64,000 nucleotides of DNA, from positions 1,471,192-1,535,191 of the forward strand of contig NC_063066.1 of the NCBI RefSeq assembly GCF_018812025.1, in the 5' to 3' direction. The DNA comes from Megalobrama amblycephala. Lineage: Eukaryota > Chordata > Actinopteri > Cypriniformes > Xenocyprididae. Both the position numbers and the translations under genes were made by a program. The notes under the pieces were generated by a model, which saw only the letters and a program-made list of their open reading frames with translations, searched no databases and had not been told where the DNA came from. Positions 52,721 through 63,125 of this stretch are shown here, piece by piece. Numbering within the stretch: the first letter of the stretch is position 1; every line of letters starts with the position of its first letter.

Positions 52721-54536
52721 GTGGCTCTGCCACCCCAGAATTATCACAGAATAAAATATAAATGTTAGCAGTGTTTCAAGTACTGCTTTTCAGCAGCGGC
52801 GCTTCAATGTGATAACCTAAAAAAGACATCGTATCTCAAAATAATGTCAAGAAAAACGCGTCTTTCAAAAAACTGTGCATGATGGTTGCATACAGTGTGC
52901 CCAGTGTAGTCAGCTTCATTAACAAATGACTCTTATGAACCGGTTCTTTCTGAGTTCAAAACACAATGCAGCCAAGTTCCCTTACAAACTGTTTTTCCAA
53001 TTGTTCGTGAATCAGAAAATTACTGCTTCCCGGCTAACTCAGAAGTCCTCTGAGAAATGTAATCCTATCCGAATATGTCTGAGATTCATTTCGTAATATT
53101 TTGGGAGCTGATTCTCTGACCGCTCACTCCACTTTCATCACAGATAAAGGGTTTTTTTGCCATCCGAAGAAACAATAACATGAAATCAATAAGAAGATCC
53201 CGATCACAGAAAATAATAGCAGAGTTAGGTAAGAATCTAAATGTATTTTATTTTTCTCGATTGCTAACACAAGTGATTCAGTTGGCCCAGTTTCCCAAAC
53301 CATCAGTTCTCAAAATGTTTAACAATGACAAATATATCAAAACTGATGACACTCCAATGGAAATCTAAGAGATAGCTGAAAGAATCATTTACAGGGTTTT
53401 AAAGTTAAGTTACACATACAGTATAATTACAGTACAAAGTACCACTTCTTTAGATAAGGGAATTTACTTTTTTACTGCACTGTAATTGACAGTATACTGT
53501 ATTGTGGTGCATACCAAGTTCATATACATAGTTTTCTTATGCTTTTCATCTACTGCAAGATCAATTTACAATAGTAAAATTATTTTTTTCCCCCAAAAGT
53601 TCATTGCTTTATTTTACAGCATCTGTAAATGTATTTTTGTATAGTGTAGTAGACATTGAGCTGCAAAATGAATCCTGAATCCCAATAAGGCTTTTGTTAC
53701 AGTGTTATATGATCTCACTAGTGTTCACTGGGCAGTGCAGTAGTCTGTGTATTTGTTATGTTTTGTGTGTCATCTGATGCCAAATTTTGATTTTGTCAGA
53801 AGAGAATAGGTTTTTGACTAGAACATTTTATTTTGACCTGGAAGTTTGAGGTTTGTGCAAGTTGAGATATTGTGTTTATAATTGTGAGAAAATGTTGAAT
53901 TGTTTCATGAATTGTGCGTTAGCAATCAAGAAAAACAATAACTAGATTGAAAAGTTTGAAAGACAAATTTATGCTGGCAAATTGTCATAAAGCTAACTTA
54001 AAGTCTTGTTTAAAAAAGTAAATAGTTTGGTGAGTTAGGCCAGAATTCTGGGTGGTTGCTAAAGTGTTGTTAGGTGGTTGCTAGGAGATTCTGGGTGGTT
54101 GCTAGGCTCTTGCTGTGCAGTTGCTGGGGTGTTGCTAGTATGTGGTTGATGGGGTGTTCTGGTGAACACACAAACATTCCCATCTCTGTTAATAACACAA
54201 ACTCAAAAATTGACTTATACCATTGAAGCAGCCTGTGTAATATGAATAAAACTCCTTTTGTGACACAAGCTCGACCTCGTTCAGAATCTGTTGATGTTTT
54301 TCATATAGTGTCTTGACTTGGTGCCATGATGGATATTGAAATCTTTATATTTATTTTTAATTTTAAACAGTATAGATGAATACTTTCTGGTAATGCAACA
54401 TTTGTGAACACAGTTGTGTATGTCAGGCCATAAATCTCTAAATACTAGGCATGGTTGCTTGCTTTGGTGCTGCCACCCCTCAGACCTCATGCCACCCCTT
54501 TGACACCCTATAAATGATTTTCCAGATCCACCCCTG
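52720..54536. mobile_element. Large terminal-inverted-repeat DNA element, copy 2
   Basis: Matches copy 1 over nearly its full length in the same orientation (for example CAGTGTTTCAAGTACTGCTT and GAAACAATAACATGAAATCA), including the GGTTGCTAGG units. Right end GATCCACCCCTG at 54525-54536. The left terminus is worn (CAGGTGGCTCTGCCACCCC). Lacks the solo LTR of copy 1. Confidence 0.7.
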
Positions 54537-54564
54537 CATGTCAGTGGACAGTAGATTATTATAC

Positions 54565-54672
54565 CTGTTCTCTCCTCCTCTCCATCACTCTTTCTTTTTC
54601 TCTCAGTCTTCTTATCTTGCTCTGTCTCTTCCCCTCCTAAAGCTGAGCTTTGACTGACAGACTCATTTTCAT
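54565..54672 (-). CDS. Candidate upstream NLR exon
   Basis: A 108-nt stretch with acceptor TTCTTCACAG and donor GTATAA is open in the frame DENESVSQSSALGGEETEQD... KTERKRKSDGEEERT. It ends with one base that would join TA|ATG of the next exon as T-V-MSEERG. If translated it adds 36 acidic/basic residues. No start codon is found upstream in the 5' UTR exon, so it could equally be 5' UTR. The phase fit favours a real exon. Confidence 0.5.
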
Positions 54673-55378
54673 CTGTGAAGAAAGTAAACATGATATTCAT
54701 ATGTTTTATTAATCATTTTCTTAGACACGTTCATTTACTGAAGGCTACAAGCTAGGTAACAGTTTAATAAATTAATTCACAATATGTGCACATTCATTAT
54801 TAATCTTATGCCTAATATGATGAAAACGGCTTCATTAATGTTTATTGTCCCTCACATTAGTTAATTACATGAATCAGGTAAATTATATAGGCAATTAAAA
54901 TGGCAAAATTAGACAAAAGTTCATTAGTTTGCATCCCTGGTTATTTTTGTTGGGAGTTTAACATTTCTATCCTAAAACAGCTGTCAAATATGAAATGTTT
55001 AGTTTATCTCATCTTATCTCGCACTTTATGACCGTTAACCGAAGCGTCGCTGGAATTCCCGCTCAACAGCTTCTGTGATCATAAACTCCGCCTACTTTGA
55101 TTTGATTGGTCATCTCAAATATTCTGACAGTGACATCAGACCGCTGTTATTAATTTCTATAAAATTAATGTCCATAAAACTGTTTGTTTTAGTAATTTCT
55201 GGCTGTTTCTTGATCGTTTGTTATTCTTTTACAACAGGTATAAGTTATAACTTATGTTAGGCTATAACTAAACATATCATGTTAATAATCATAATCATAA
55301 TTACACACAACTCACACAAACTCATATGAAATCTGTTCATATTCCTCAAATAACTGTAATGGTGTCAGTATTAAAGCT

Positions 55379-55520
55379 TACTTCAGTAGTACAGACGGTC
55401 TTGTCCTGCAGGAACAGAATCCAGAAGTCTCTGAAACACTTTCAGTTTGAGACTCACCTGTGCTCCTGTTTGTCACGTGGTGCGAATCGATCTTTGATCA
55501 GATCAGTCTATTTTATCTGA
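55379..55520 (-). other. NLR gene 5' UTR exon
   Basis: Minus-strand exon with donor GAA|GTAAGC (edge at 55379), repeated at 501 and upward for the downstream paralogue. An internal alternative donor CACAG|GTGAGT lies at about 55454-55463. It has no ATG. The right edge (transcription start) is approximate. The first 90 bp are conserved between the two copies, then they diverge. Confidence 0.55.
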
Positions 55521-55569
55521 AGACTGTTAATGTTTAACAGCGATCTGAAGTATGTATGGACACTTTACT

Positions 55570-56300
55570 ATCCTATGAGGCATGGGAGAGGATTTTTTAT
55601 TAAGGATATACACAAGTAAATACACATGTAAACAACTCACAACAGATGTTATATCACATGAGATATCACATCAGGGACAGTAATTCTATCTTTCTGAAAG
55701 AGTGTCTAATCTTCATTTTCCTGAGAGAAAGACTGGACAAAAGAAAACATTCTCTATTGCCGTTTCACAGGGTTGTGTCAAAGAGATAAATGAGTGTAAA
55801 GATTCAATTGAGTTTTTAAAAAGTGCAACAGGTGAGGAGAGATAAGTCTCTTTAGAGCCAGGAATTAAACTCTTTCTTGGCGATTACAGGATTAAAGTTT
55901 GATCTCTCGCATTGTTGTCTTTGCAAATAATTACACCCAAAAAACTTAAGACTTAACAGGATTATTGTACAGGGATGAGGCAGAACAAGACTTTATGGGA
56001 AGCAGTTCACATTTATCAAAATTCAAAGTTAGACCAGAAGATTTAGAGGAAACTTTGATACAATCAAAAGTGATAGAGATCTGCAAATCATCTTTTAGAA
56101 AGTGTTGTGTCATCAGCTAATTGACTTATGAGAATATTTTACCAGCTATATTAATCCCTTGTAAATAACTATTCAACAAAAAGAGGTGAGGAGTTGAGGC
56201 GAACCCCTCTGAACAAGCCAAACCTTGGAGAGGTTCCAGAAAGAAAAATTTAGATCGATAGATAGAGTATTTTGGGTGAACTATCCTTTAACTTAATCTT
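55570..56300 (-). mobile_element. L1-type LINE fragment (RT 3' region)
   Basis: Broken minus-strand frames contain TLNFDKCELLPIK-like and FNSWL-RDLSL-like blocks that follow the RT palm in L1-clade LINEs. Many stops. Ends not defined. Confidence 0.5.
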
Positions 56301-57400
56301 GTCCTGACCGCTCCTCTGCTCCTGTCAGGTCACTGATGGTCAGTGATGTCTCTGCTGGTGTTCTCCGTGCCTCTGCTCCCGGTTGTGGCCGTGATGACGG
56401 CTCTTTTCCGCTCAGCGCTGTCGGCCCTGTGCCGTCAGGTGTATTCTGGCATACTGAAGCTTTCGCACAGGAAGGTCTGTGTCAGCTCAACTTGTAACGG
56501 CCACCTAAATTATGTTGAATACTGTTCAAGACATTAATGTTGATGTGCCTTTAAGATAACTTCTTCTATGGCGTACGTTGTAGTGTGCACGCTGTTCTTA
56601 TGTGAGCGCGCACGCACAGAGTTGATAGAGAATGCTTGTGTGACGAGAGAGATGACTGCTCTACTGCTGACTGATGTTACAGTTTAATAATGTTACTTTT
56701 CCACTTTGATTCGTAGCGTTTATCAGAGTGCTTTTCTTTTTCCTGTTTACCCTCGCTCTTTTGCATGTATGTGAAGAGTGTGCTATACTGTACGAACCAT
56801 CTATAAAGACTCGTGGGACTACCAGTGCATTTGCCCCGGGTTTTTCTTCTCGCCTCCTGTTTTCTCATTTTCATCTGGGCAGACTTCAAACCCTCTGGTA
56901 GACGTTACAAACTCACGCCTCTGTCTTCTCCAACTGCAACCACGGACAAACTCAGAGTGTTCTGCTGACCTTTGACCTCTACTCCACCACACACGCCTCC
57001 TCCAACATTGGTCCTCAGAAAGGTCAGGCACTGGAGTCTGTTAATGCTTTATTTCATCAAGCTCTTGAACAGATAATATTCCTCTAATCTTCTACTCATC
57101 TCTTCTTCACCCTCTCACACTGGGAATGATGATCTGGATCTGGTTCTAATGGATCATGACCCTGAGCTTTACCTTCAAGACCTGCTGGCCTTACAGAGAG
57201 GAAATCTGCTCTCTACCTCCTGTGTTGTGTTGATCAACAGAGCTCTGACGCCTGGAGCTCCAGACCTTCTGGAGTACATGACAGCCAGACAGCAGAGCTT
57301 CAGCGTGGGCAGACAACTCCATGGACTGATGGAGATACGCTGCCATACAGGAATGAGTCCTCAAACCCACAACTGAGTTCACATTTCAGCACTTCTACTT
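56300..57400 (+). other. Unidentified exon-like stretch
   Basis: GC-richer than its surroundings. Three plus-strand frames look protein-like but belong to no family I recognise: 56343-56537 (hydrophobic, MSLLVFSVPLLPVVAVMTAL), 56880-56975, and 57149-57376 (DHDPELYLQDLLALQRGNLL, then INRALTPGAPDLLEYMTARQ). Candidate decayed host gene or an unknown transposon ORF. Not assigned a function. Confidence 0.3.
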
Positions 57401-57409
57401 CCATCGGCA

Positions 57410-58270
57410 CAAAGGTGTAAATAGTACCTGAAAACCATACTTGATTAAAAGTACTGATTTCTTACATCGAAAATGACTCCACTACAAGTTACAAGTAACC
57501 AATTCCAATACGACTTGAGTAAAAGTCTTAAAGTATTTGATTTTAACAGTACTTAAGTATTTTACTCATGCTGAATGTAGGCTCAGAGATACACTAGTCC
57601 TGAGAGACATAACAGTGAAAATAAGAAACAATTGATTTGTAAGATGAGAAATAAAATAAAAATAAAACTGGACACCTCAATGTTACAATAAATCAAGGTC
57701 GACACAACAACCTTTTAAATGTCTACAAACTCTCAAGTCTCAGCTGAGCTCAAGTGCACAGAAAGGTCACAAGTAAACCAAGATCCTTCAAAACGGTCTT
57801 GTCAATATAGCGGATAAATAAGTAAAGCGGATGTTAAGTAAAATTGTATAGTCAAAGTCTACTGTATGTGCTCGTTTGACCCTCATCACCAGTGCAGTCA
57901 TTTCCTCATCTAATAAATCAAACACCTGCGATCAGAAACTACCTGCTAATGCACTCACATTCACGTAAAGTATCATTGTTGACAAGTTTTGGTGAATAAA
58001 GGCAAAATGCACAAGATATAGTACCTTCAATACCCTTAGATGGCGATATCGCTGCTGCAGAAAAAGTGAGCTGTCATGAAAAATGTAATCTGTAATTGCA
58101 TTACTCATCACAAATGTAGTGGAGTAAAAAGTACATTTACTTGCTCAAATGTAGTCAAGTAGAGAGTAAAAGTTGCTAATATCTTTGATACTCAATACAA
58201 CTACAAAGTAGAAAAAAAGATACTTAAGTACAGTAACTAATTACATTTACTTAAATACTTTACACCTCTG
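57410..58270. mobile_element. hAT-like non-autonomous element
   Basis: Left end CAAAGGTGTAAATAGTAC, right end AAATACTTTACACCTCTG, inverted to each other. The interior is rich in AAAGTACTT/AGTACTTAAGTA strings. Flanking octamers CATCGGCA and CATCGTCC agree in 5-6 positions. 861 bp, no ORF. Confidence 0.7.
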
Positions 58271-58381
58271 CATCGTCCCAAAGTCAGTGGGTTTCTGGTT
58301 AAATCCTGAAATAACGTGTTTAACACAAGTTCAAGATATTTTCACGGTTTAATCTGTCAAACAGGAAAACTCCTCTCATTC

Positions 58382-58614
58382 TGTAACGAAGCGGGAAACA
58401 GGTTCGAATCCAAATGCAGCTTTTATTAGATACGAGTGTAGTCGTACAGGCCAGGTCAAAACAGGGACAGACAGGAACAACAAGGGACAGACAGAATCGT
58501 GGTCACAGTACAGGCAGAAGTCGAGGCAGGCAGATATCACTCACAGTCCAGGTAACAATAAACAGTCCAAAAGGTAGGCGGCAGAGAATCATAGACGAGA
58601 GGCAGACAGGATCA

Positions 58615-58646
<32 letters not shown>

Positions 58647-58848
58647 CAATACAGGATAATAACGCTCAGGGTTGTACACAAGGTGAAACAAGACTTCGCA
58701 ATGATGTGTGGTGAATGAGACTCTTTTATAGTCCGGTTAATGTACTGCAGCTGGGTGTGGTGATTAGTTATTAGTGTGGAGTGTGTGCAGGTGACTGGCA
58801 GGGAGAATTATGGGAATTAGAGTCCGGGAAGTGACAGGAATCGTGACA
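58382..58848 (-). repeat. Solo LTR (family T) with microsatellite
   Basis: On the minus strand TGTCACGATTCCTGTCAC ... CCGCTTCGTTACA, flanked by CATTC (58377-58381) and CATCC (58849-58853), a one-mismatch duplication. Contains AATAAA on the minus strand near its end and a (GGCA)8-type microsatellite at 58617-58648. No internal region. Confidence 0.85.
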
Positions 58849-58853
58849 CATCC

Positions 58854-59044
58854 ACTCACCATAATTATTATATGCTTGTTTATTTAATTTTGTCTTCTGA
58901 TATGATCTTACATCTTCCTAGTCGAGTCTCAGGACTAAAGTGATGTTAATTCTGTTCAACTAATGTTTATTGCCCTAATGTTGTACTTTAGTTTGAAAGT
59001 GTTCAACATATAAATGAAATGAATAAAAATCTACTCTCTACCCT
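58854..59044. other. Spacer, nothing recognised
   Basis: AT-rich, no repeat partner in the window. Confidence 0.3.
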
Positions 59045-59600
59045 TTTGTCAAGTCAAGTCAAGTCACCTTTATTTATATAGCGCTTTTTACAATGCAAAT
59101 TGTGTCAAAGCAGCTTTACATTGATAACTGGTACATAATTTGGCTGCACAGCAGCTCTTAAATAATAGTGTCAATGCAGGCAGATCAGAAGCACTGTTGA
59201 ATAAATGTCAAGAATACTATTGAATATCAAATAGTATTCAATACCAACTAAGCAAGCCAAAGGCGACAGCGGCAAGGAACCCAAACTCCAACAGGTGACA
59301 TCAGGTGGCAAATAGGTGTTAAAATGGAGAAAAAAAAAAACCTTGGGTGAAACCAGGCTTAGTCGGGGGGCCAGTTCTCCTCTGGCAAACAGTGCTTTGT
59401 TACAATCAGGTTGCTATCATAAGTCTGATATGATCGCAACAATCAAAGTATTTATTTCAGTTCCATCCAGTTGAGGATCATATTCATCACGCCGGTATGG
59501 ACGGTCTGTTGAGGAACTGTGCTACTGGCTGTTGTGTCGATGAGGCCTTCAGAATGGATGATCCAGTTGACTCGATCTCTGCTGATACTTCAGATCTCTG
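59045..59600 (+). repeat. Interspersed repeat with TTTATTTATATAGCGC start
   Basis: Starts AAGTCAAGTCACCTTTATTTA and continues with TTTACAATGCAAATTGTGTC, the beginning of a very common cyprinid interspersed repeat. No ORF. Ends near TCGATCTCTGCTGATAC, which is repeated twice in tandem (59574-59608). Confidence 0.55.
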
Positions 59601-60155
59601 CTGATACTTTCTTTTGTCAAGAAATTATATCTACAATTAATAATTTAAGTGAAAATGTTAGAGTTATATACTTATAGAGATAAATGGGAATATTTAAAAT
59701 ATAAGGTATGTTAGATCTCCATATCATATGATAAATGATTAGATGGAGGAAAAAAAGATTTGGAAATCATTGAAGAAACAGTTTTTGAGAAGAATCGCTC
59801 CACCTGGAGAAGTGGGCAGACGTTTTCTTTATAACAGTTTTCTATGGGAGGAAAACACTTAAAGGGCACCTATTATGCAAAATTCACTTTTACATGGTGT
59901 TTGACCATAAATGTGTGTTGGCAGTGTGTGAGCAAAACCACCCTAGAATGAGAAAAATCCACCCAGTGTTTTTTTTTACAATCTCACTAATTCATAAGCA
60001 CTGTCTCAGAACGCCCTGTTCTAAGATTGCTCTCATTGTGACGTAGAATTGCGCTAAGCCCCACCCACGTGGTTTGATTGACAATCTGGTTTTGGCATAG
60101 ACCCCGCCCTCGGTGATCTGTCAACCATCCTCTATTGTTTCAACGACAGCCGGTA

Positions 60156-60464
60156 ATGTTTCCTAAGAAACATAAGTGTTCTGTTGTGGGATGTAATAAT
60201 GAACATAGTAGTTTTCACTTACTTCCGACATCAGAGCCACTGAAAACGCAGTGGATGGATTTTATTTACGAAGGAAACGCGCCACTCAAAATTCCAAAAT
60301 ACGTTTATGTTTGCGCGAATCATTTTTTGACAGACTGTTTTGAGAACGAGGGTCAATTCAAAGCAGGTCTTGCTTCAAAGTTAATCCTCAAGTGTGGATC
60401 GTTGCCTACTGTTCGCGATCCAACGTCACCTCCAGAAGAAGTAAGTGTATTTAATGTTTTTTGA
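60156..60464 (+). CDS. THAP-domain ORF of the Kolobok-like element
   Basis: From the ATG the frame reads [20 protein letters not shown], then [10 protein letters not shown], then [13 protein letters not shown]: the C2CH zinc site (C-x4-C ... C-x2-H), the Trp and the HF motif of a THAP DNA-binding domain. The frame is open for 102 codons and ends a little after the domain; the end after PPEE|GTAAGT looks like a splice donor (60438-60446), so this may be a first exon. THAP binds the transposon ends in this class. Confidence 0.75.
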   Translation: MFPKKHKCSVVGCNNEHSSFHLLPTSEPLKTQWMDFIYEGNAPLKIPKYVYVCANHFLTDCFENEGQFKAGLASKLILKCGSLPTVRDPTSPPEEVSVFNVF

Positions 60465-61062
60465 GCAAATAGTCATTTCAGTCGATGTCAGCCAATTCAA
60501 TAACAAATGCGTCTAAAGTTGTTGTCGTCGTCGTAGAATGTCTGTGTATATAATTTAAACCTTGTTTGTATAGTGTGTATCCACACGTATATATATATAT
60601 ATTTTTTTTTAAAGATATTGTATTAAAAACTGTGTATGTTTTCTGTATGTTTTCATCCATTCCGGGATGGTCTACCATACATGATGGAGTGACTTGAAGT
60701 TGTTTCATCCGTCTTGTAACCTTTGATACAACAAATAGCGTCAGACAGTTTTATGTCACATATTATTTTTTGCAACAATTACAAATGTAAATAAATTAAT
60801 ACCCGTTCTATCTCCCTGCAGCATATATTTTCTGGTTCTGTAGCCATCTTCTCACATTTGCCACATAAGCACCTGTACGACAAGTAATGTCAACATGACG
60901 CAACCGTTCCCTCGCATAAATATAATTTCGTTTGTACTTAGCAAACGTTATCACAGTATTTGTGTTTGTAGTTTCAAAAAATTGCGCGAACGTTATCACA
61001 GTGTGTGTGTGTGTGTGTGTGTGTTGCACATCCATAATTGCAAAGGGGACGCGATTAAAACT

Positions 61063-61425
61063 CTATAAGTACATAAATGTATCAAATAACCATTCAGAGA
61101 CGTCCTGCTCCATTCTCAATTGTGTTTCTTCTGCCGGAGTCTCTTCATCATCTGGGTCTGATTCCGGTTCAAACATGTACGGCTGAATGCCATACAAAAC
61201 AGCGGGTCTCTCACTCTCAGCCATTCTGCTTCTACCGACTGTTATGCAAGTTACGCCCTCATCCACAGGCAGGGCGGGGATATGCAGCTCATTTATATTT
61301 AAGGTGGTACACACCAAAACAGCTCTTTTTAAAACAGGCCCCAAAAATGACATTTTCAAATGGTTATAATAAATTAACTGTGGGGTATTTTGTGCTGAAA
61401 CTTCACAAATACATTCTGGGGACAC
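61063..61425 (-). pseudogene. Acidic ORF fragment on the other strand of the Kolobok-like element
   Basis: Contains MAESERPAVLYGIQPYMFEP followed by ESDPDDEETPAEE. The PY-FEPE motif with an acidic stretch occurs in small ORFs of fish DNA transposons. No catalytic motif. Function unknown. Confidence 0.35.
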
Positions 61426-61476
61426 CCAAGACCAATATTACATCTTGTAAAAAGGGGCATAATAGGTGCCCTTTAA

Positions 61477-61924
61477 CGTGTAATTAAATGTGTTGGTCAT
61501 ATTCTGGGCTCATCTGTACATAGATATTATGCTTTATTAGTATGGTGTTTACTGAGTTTGGTCTGTTAATATCATTGTCTTAATACATTAAGCCACGTTC
61601 ATGTTAAACGTTTTAGAAAGTCCCATTTTTTCTAAATATTTTATTCTCAATTTAATTAGTTTATTCTCAACATTGTATTTCAACTTCGAGTTTAATCTCG
61701 CATTATAATGACTAATCTCGAGATGGGTTTATTTTATTTATTTATTTTTTATTACTTGGCCCTAATCCTCTTCCGTGGGTTAGATAGTATTTCAGATAGA
61801 TTGTACGATTGAAAAAAGAAATGATAGTTAATTTTTCCATATGTGGCTGATTAAATATTTTTCAGAATTGAAATAAGTGGAAAAAAGCTTCTTTTCTGAC
61901 AACTCAAATCTCAAAATGGGTCAA
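61477..61924. other. Spacer with repeat fragments
   Basis: Includes TTTAATCTCGCATTATAATG and CTTGGCCCTAATCCTCTTCC (61692-61774), which looks like an interspersed repeat. No gene. Confidence 0.35.
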
Positions 61925-62350
61925 ATTGACCCACGACAGCACATGAGGGTTCAGCAGGACAATCTCTGCATCTGCTTATGGAGCTTCAATAAAGTGAACT
62001 TTTCAAAAATAGTTGCTCTTAACTGTATATTTATATTATATTATATTAATATATTCTCATATTTGTAGGCCTGATACTGAAGATTTCTGCTGACAGACTC
62101 ATCTGAGCTTGTAACACAAAACCATCATCTGACTGAATATTAAAGTAACATTAATCATTCAATATCACATGTTTCTGATACTCATGCTAACACACATGCT
62201 GCTTCATTTAACTGTAAATCTGAGTCTCTTCCACCTGTATGAAACACATTTACACATTAATCACACATTTATTTCTCCTCATAGACCCAGTAGAGACTCT
62301 TCTGTGGATCATCTGATGGTCACTGATCCTCTCATGATCATTTCACAGAT
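61925..62350 (-). other. 3' UTR and downstream flank of the upstream NLR paralogue
   Basis: Near-copy of 5600-6070 (CACATGAGGGTTCAGCAGG, GGATCATCTGATGGTCACTG), lying behind a terminal exon on the minus strand. Contains the same AATAAA signal. Confidence 0.65.
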
Positions 62351-62405
62351 TTAAACTGGATAATAATATAATGGATCCCTGTGGTATTTTTGAACTCTAT
62401 CTACT
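62351..62405 (-). CDS. Terminal exon of the upstream NLR paralogue
   Basis: Acceptor TCTCCTTATAG followed by A-GTAGATAGAGTT... and an open tail VDRVQKYHRDPLYYYPV ending in TAA. Same acceptor and phase as the 16-nt terminal exon of the main gene, but 12 residues longer because GGA-GTT-TAA became AGA-GTT-CAA and the frame runs on. The rest of this gene lies right of the window, so the joining is inferred. Confidence 0.5.
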
Positions 62406-62559
62406 CTATAAGGAGAAACAGAAGAGAAAACAATCAGTGTTCAGTGGAACAAAGTACAAATTACTTAATATATTTCAATTACTGTTTTTTGAGTAAAAGA
62501 AGTTACATTAAATTCCTGTAATCAGATTAATTACAGACTTCACATTATCTTGCAGACAT

Positions 62560-62700
62560 ATTTATCAAACAATATTTGTGTTATTAATACGTGTTTATTT
62601 CTCCTTATAGACACAGTAGCGAGACTCTTCTGTTGATCACCTGATGGTCACTGGCAATTGATCTTTATTTACTCTGTAAGGAGGAACCTTACAGTGTAAA
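62560..62700 (-). repeat. Second copy of the NLR terminal-exon block
   Basis: AGACACAGTAG(CG)AGACTCTTCTG, GGTCACTG and TTTACTCTGTAAGGAGG recur about 300 bp to the right of the first block. This local duplication includes an acceptor (CTCCTTACAG|AGTAAATAAAG). It may be an unused second terminal exon. Confidence 0.45.
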
Positions 62701-63125
62701 GTAGTGTTGTAAGAACCCACTTATATCTCATCAAATATTATAAGGGATTTCACAGCACGCTTCAAGGGCATAGGCTGGAATCTGATTGCGTCTGCATGAA
62801 AACATTTGTTGAGCAAAAAAAAAAAAAAAAAAAAGACAAGGAAAAAAAAACAAAAAACAACAACTATGAAACTCAATATAAATAAAAAAACACAGCATAC
62901 TTCATAATTTGCTTAAAGTGCATGTATTGACCCAGTTTCTCATCTTTCAGACCCCTTCACACAAACATCATGATAGTTCCGCGTCACACTTTTCTTCCGC
63001 ATCATATTATAAAACTTTGTTCCCATATCAAATATACAGAGTAAATATGACATGACATTCATACAAAATACATGAAAAATAAAAATAAAAATAATGAAAA
63101 ACAAAACAAAACATCATTCATGTAT
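62701..63125 (-). other. Non-coding stretch before the gypsy-3 integrase end
   Basis: A18 and other A-rich runs (62816-62870). It probably includes the region after the integrase stop of the gypsy element and its LTR, but no TG...CA borders could be set. Confidence 0.35.

Larger units (their letters stand above)
59863..61472 (+). mobile_element. Kolobok-like DNA transposon
   Basis: Bounded by TTAA (59859-59862 and 61473-61476). Terminal inverted repeats AGGGCACCTATTATGCAAAA and GGGGCATAATAGGTGCCCT. TTAA duplication plus a THAP-coding ORF inside fits the Kolobok superfamily. 1610 bp is too short for a full transposase, so it is probably non-autonomous. A (GT)n microsatellite lies at about 61000-61024. 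Confidence 0.8.
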
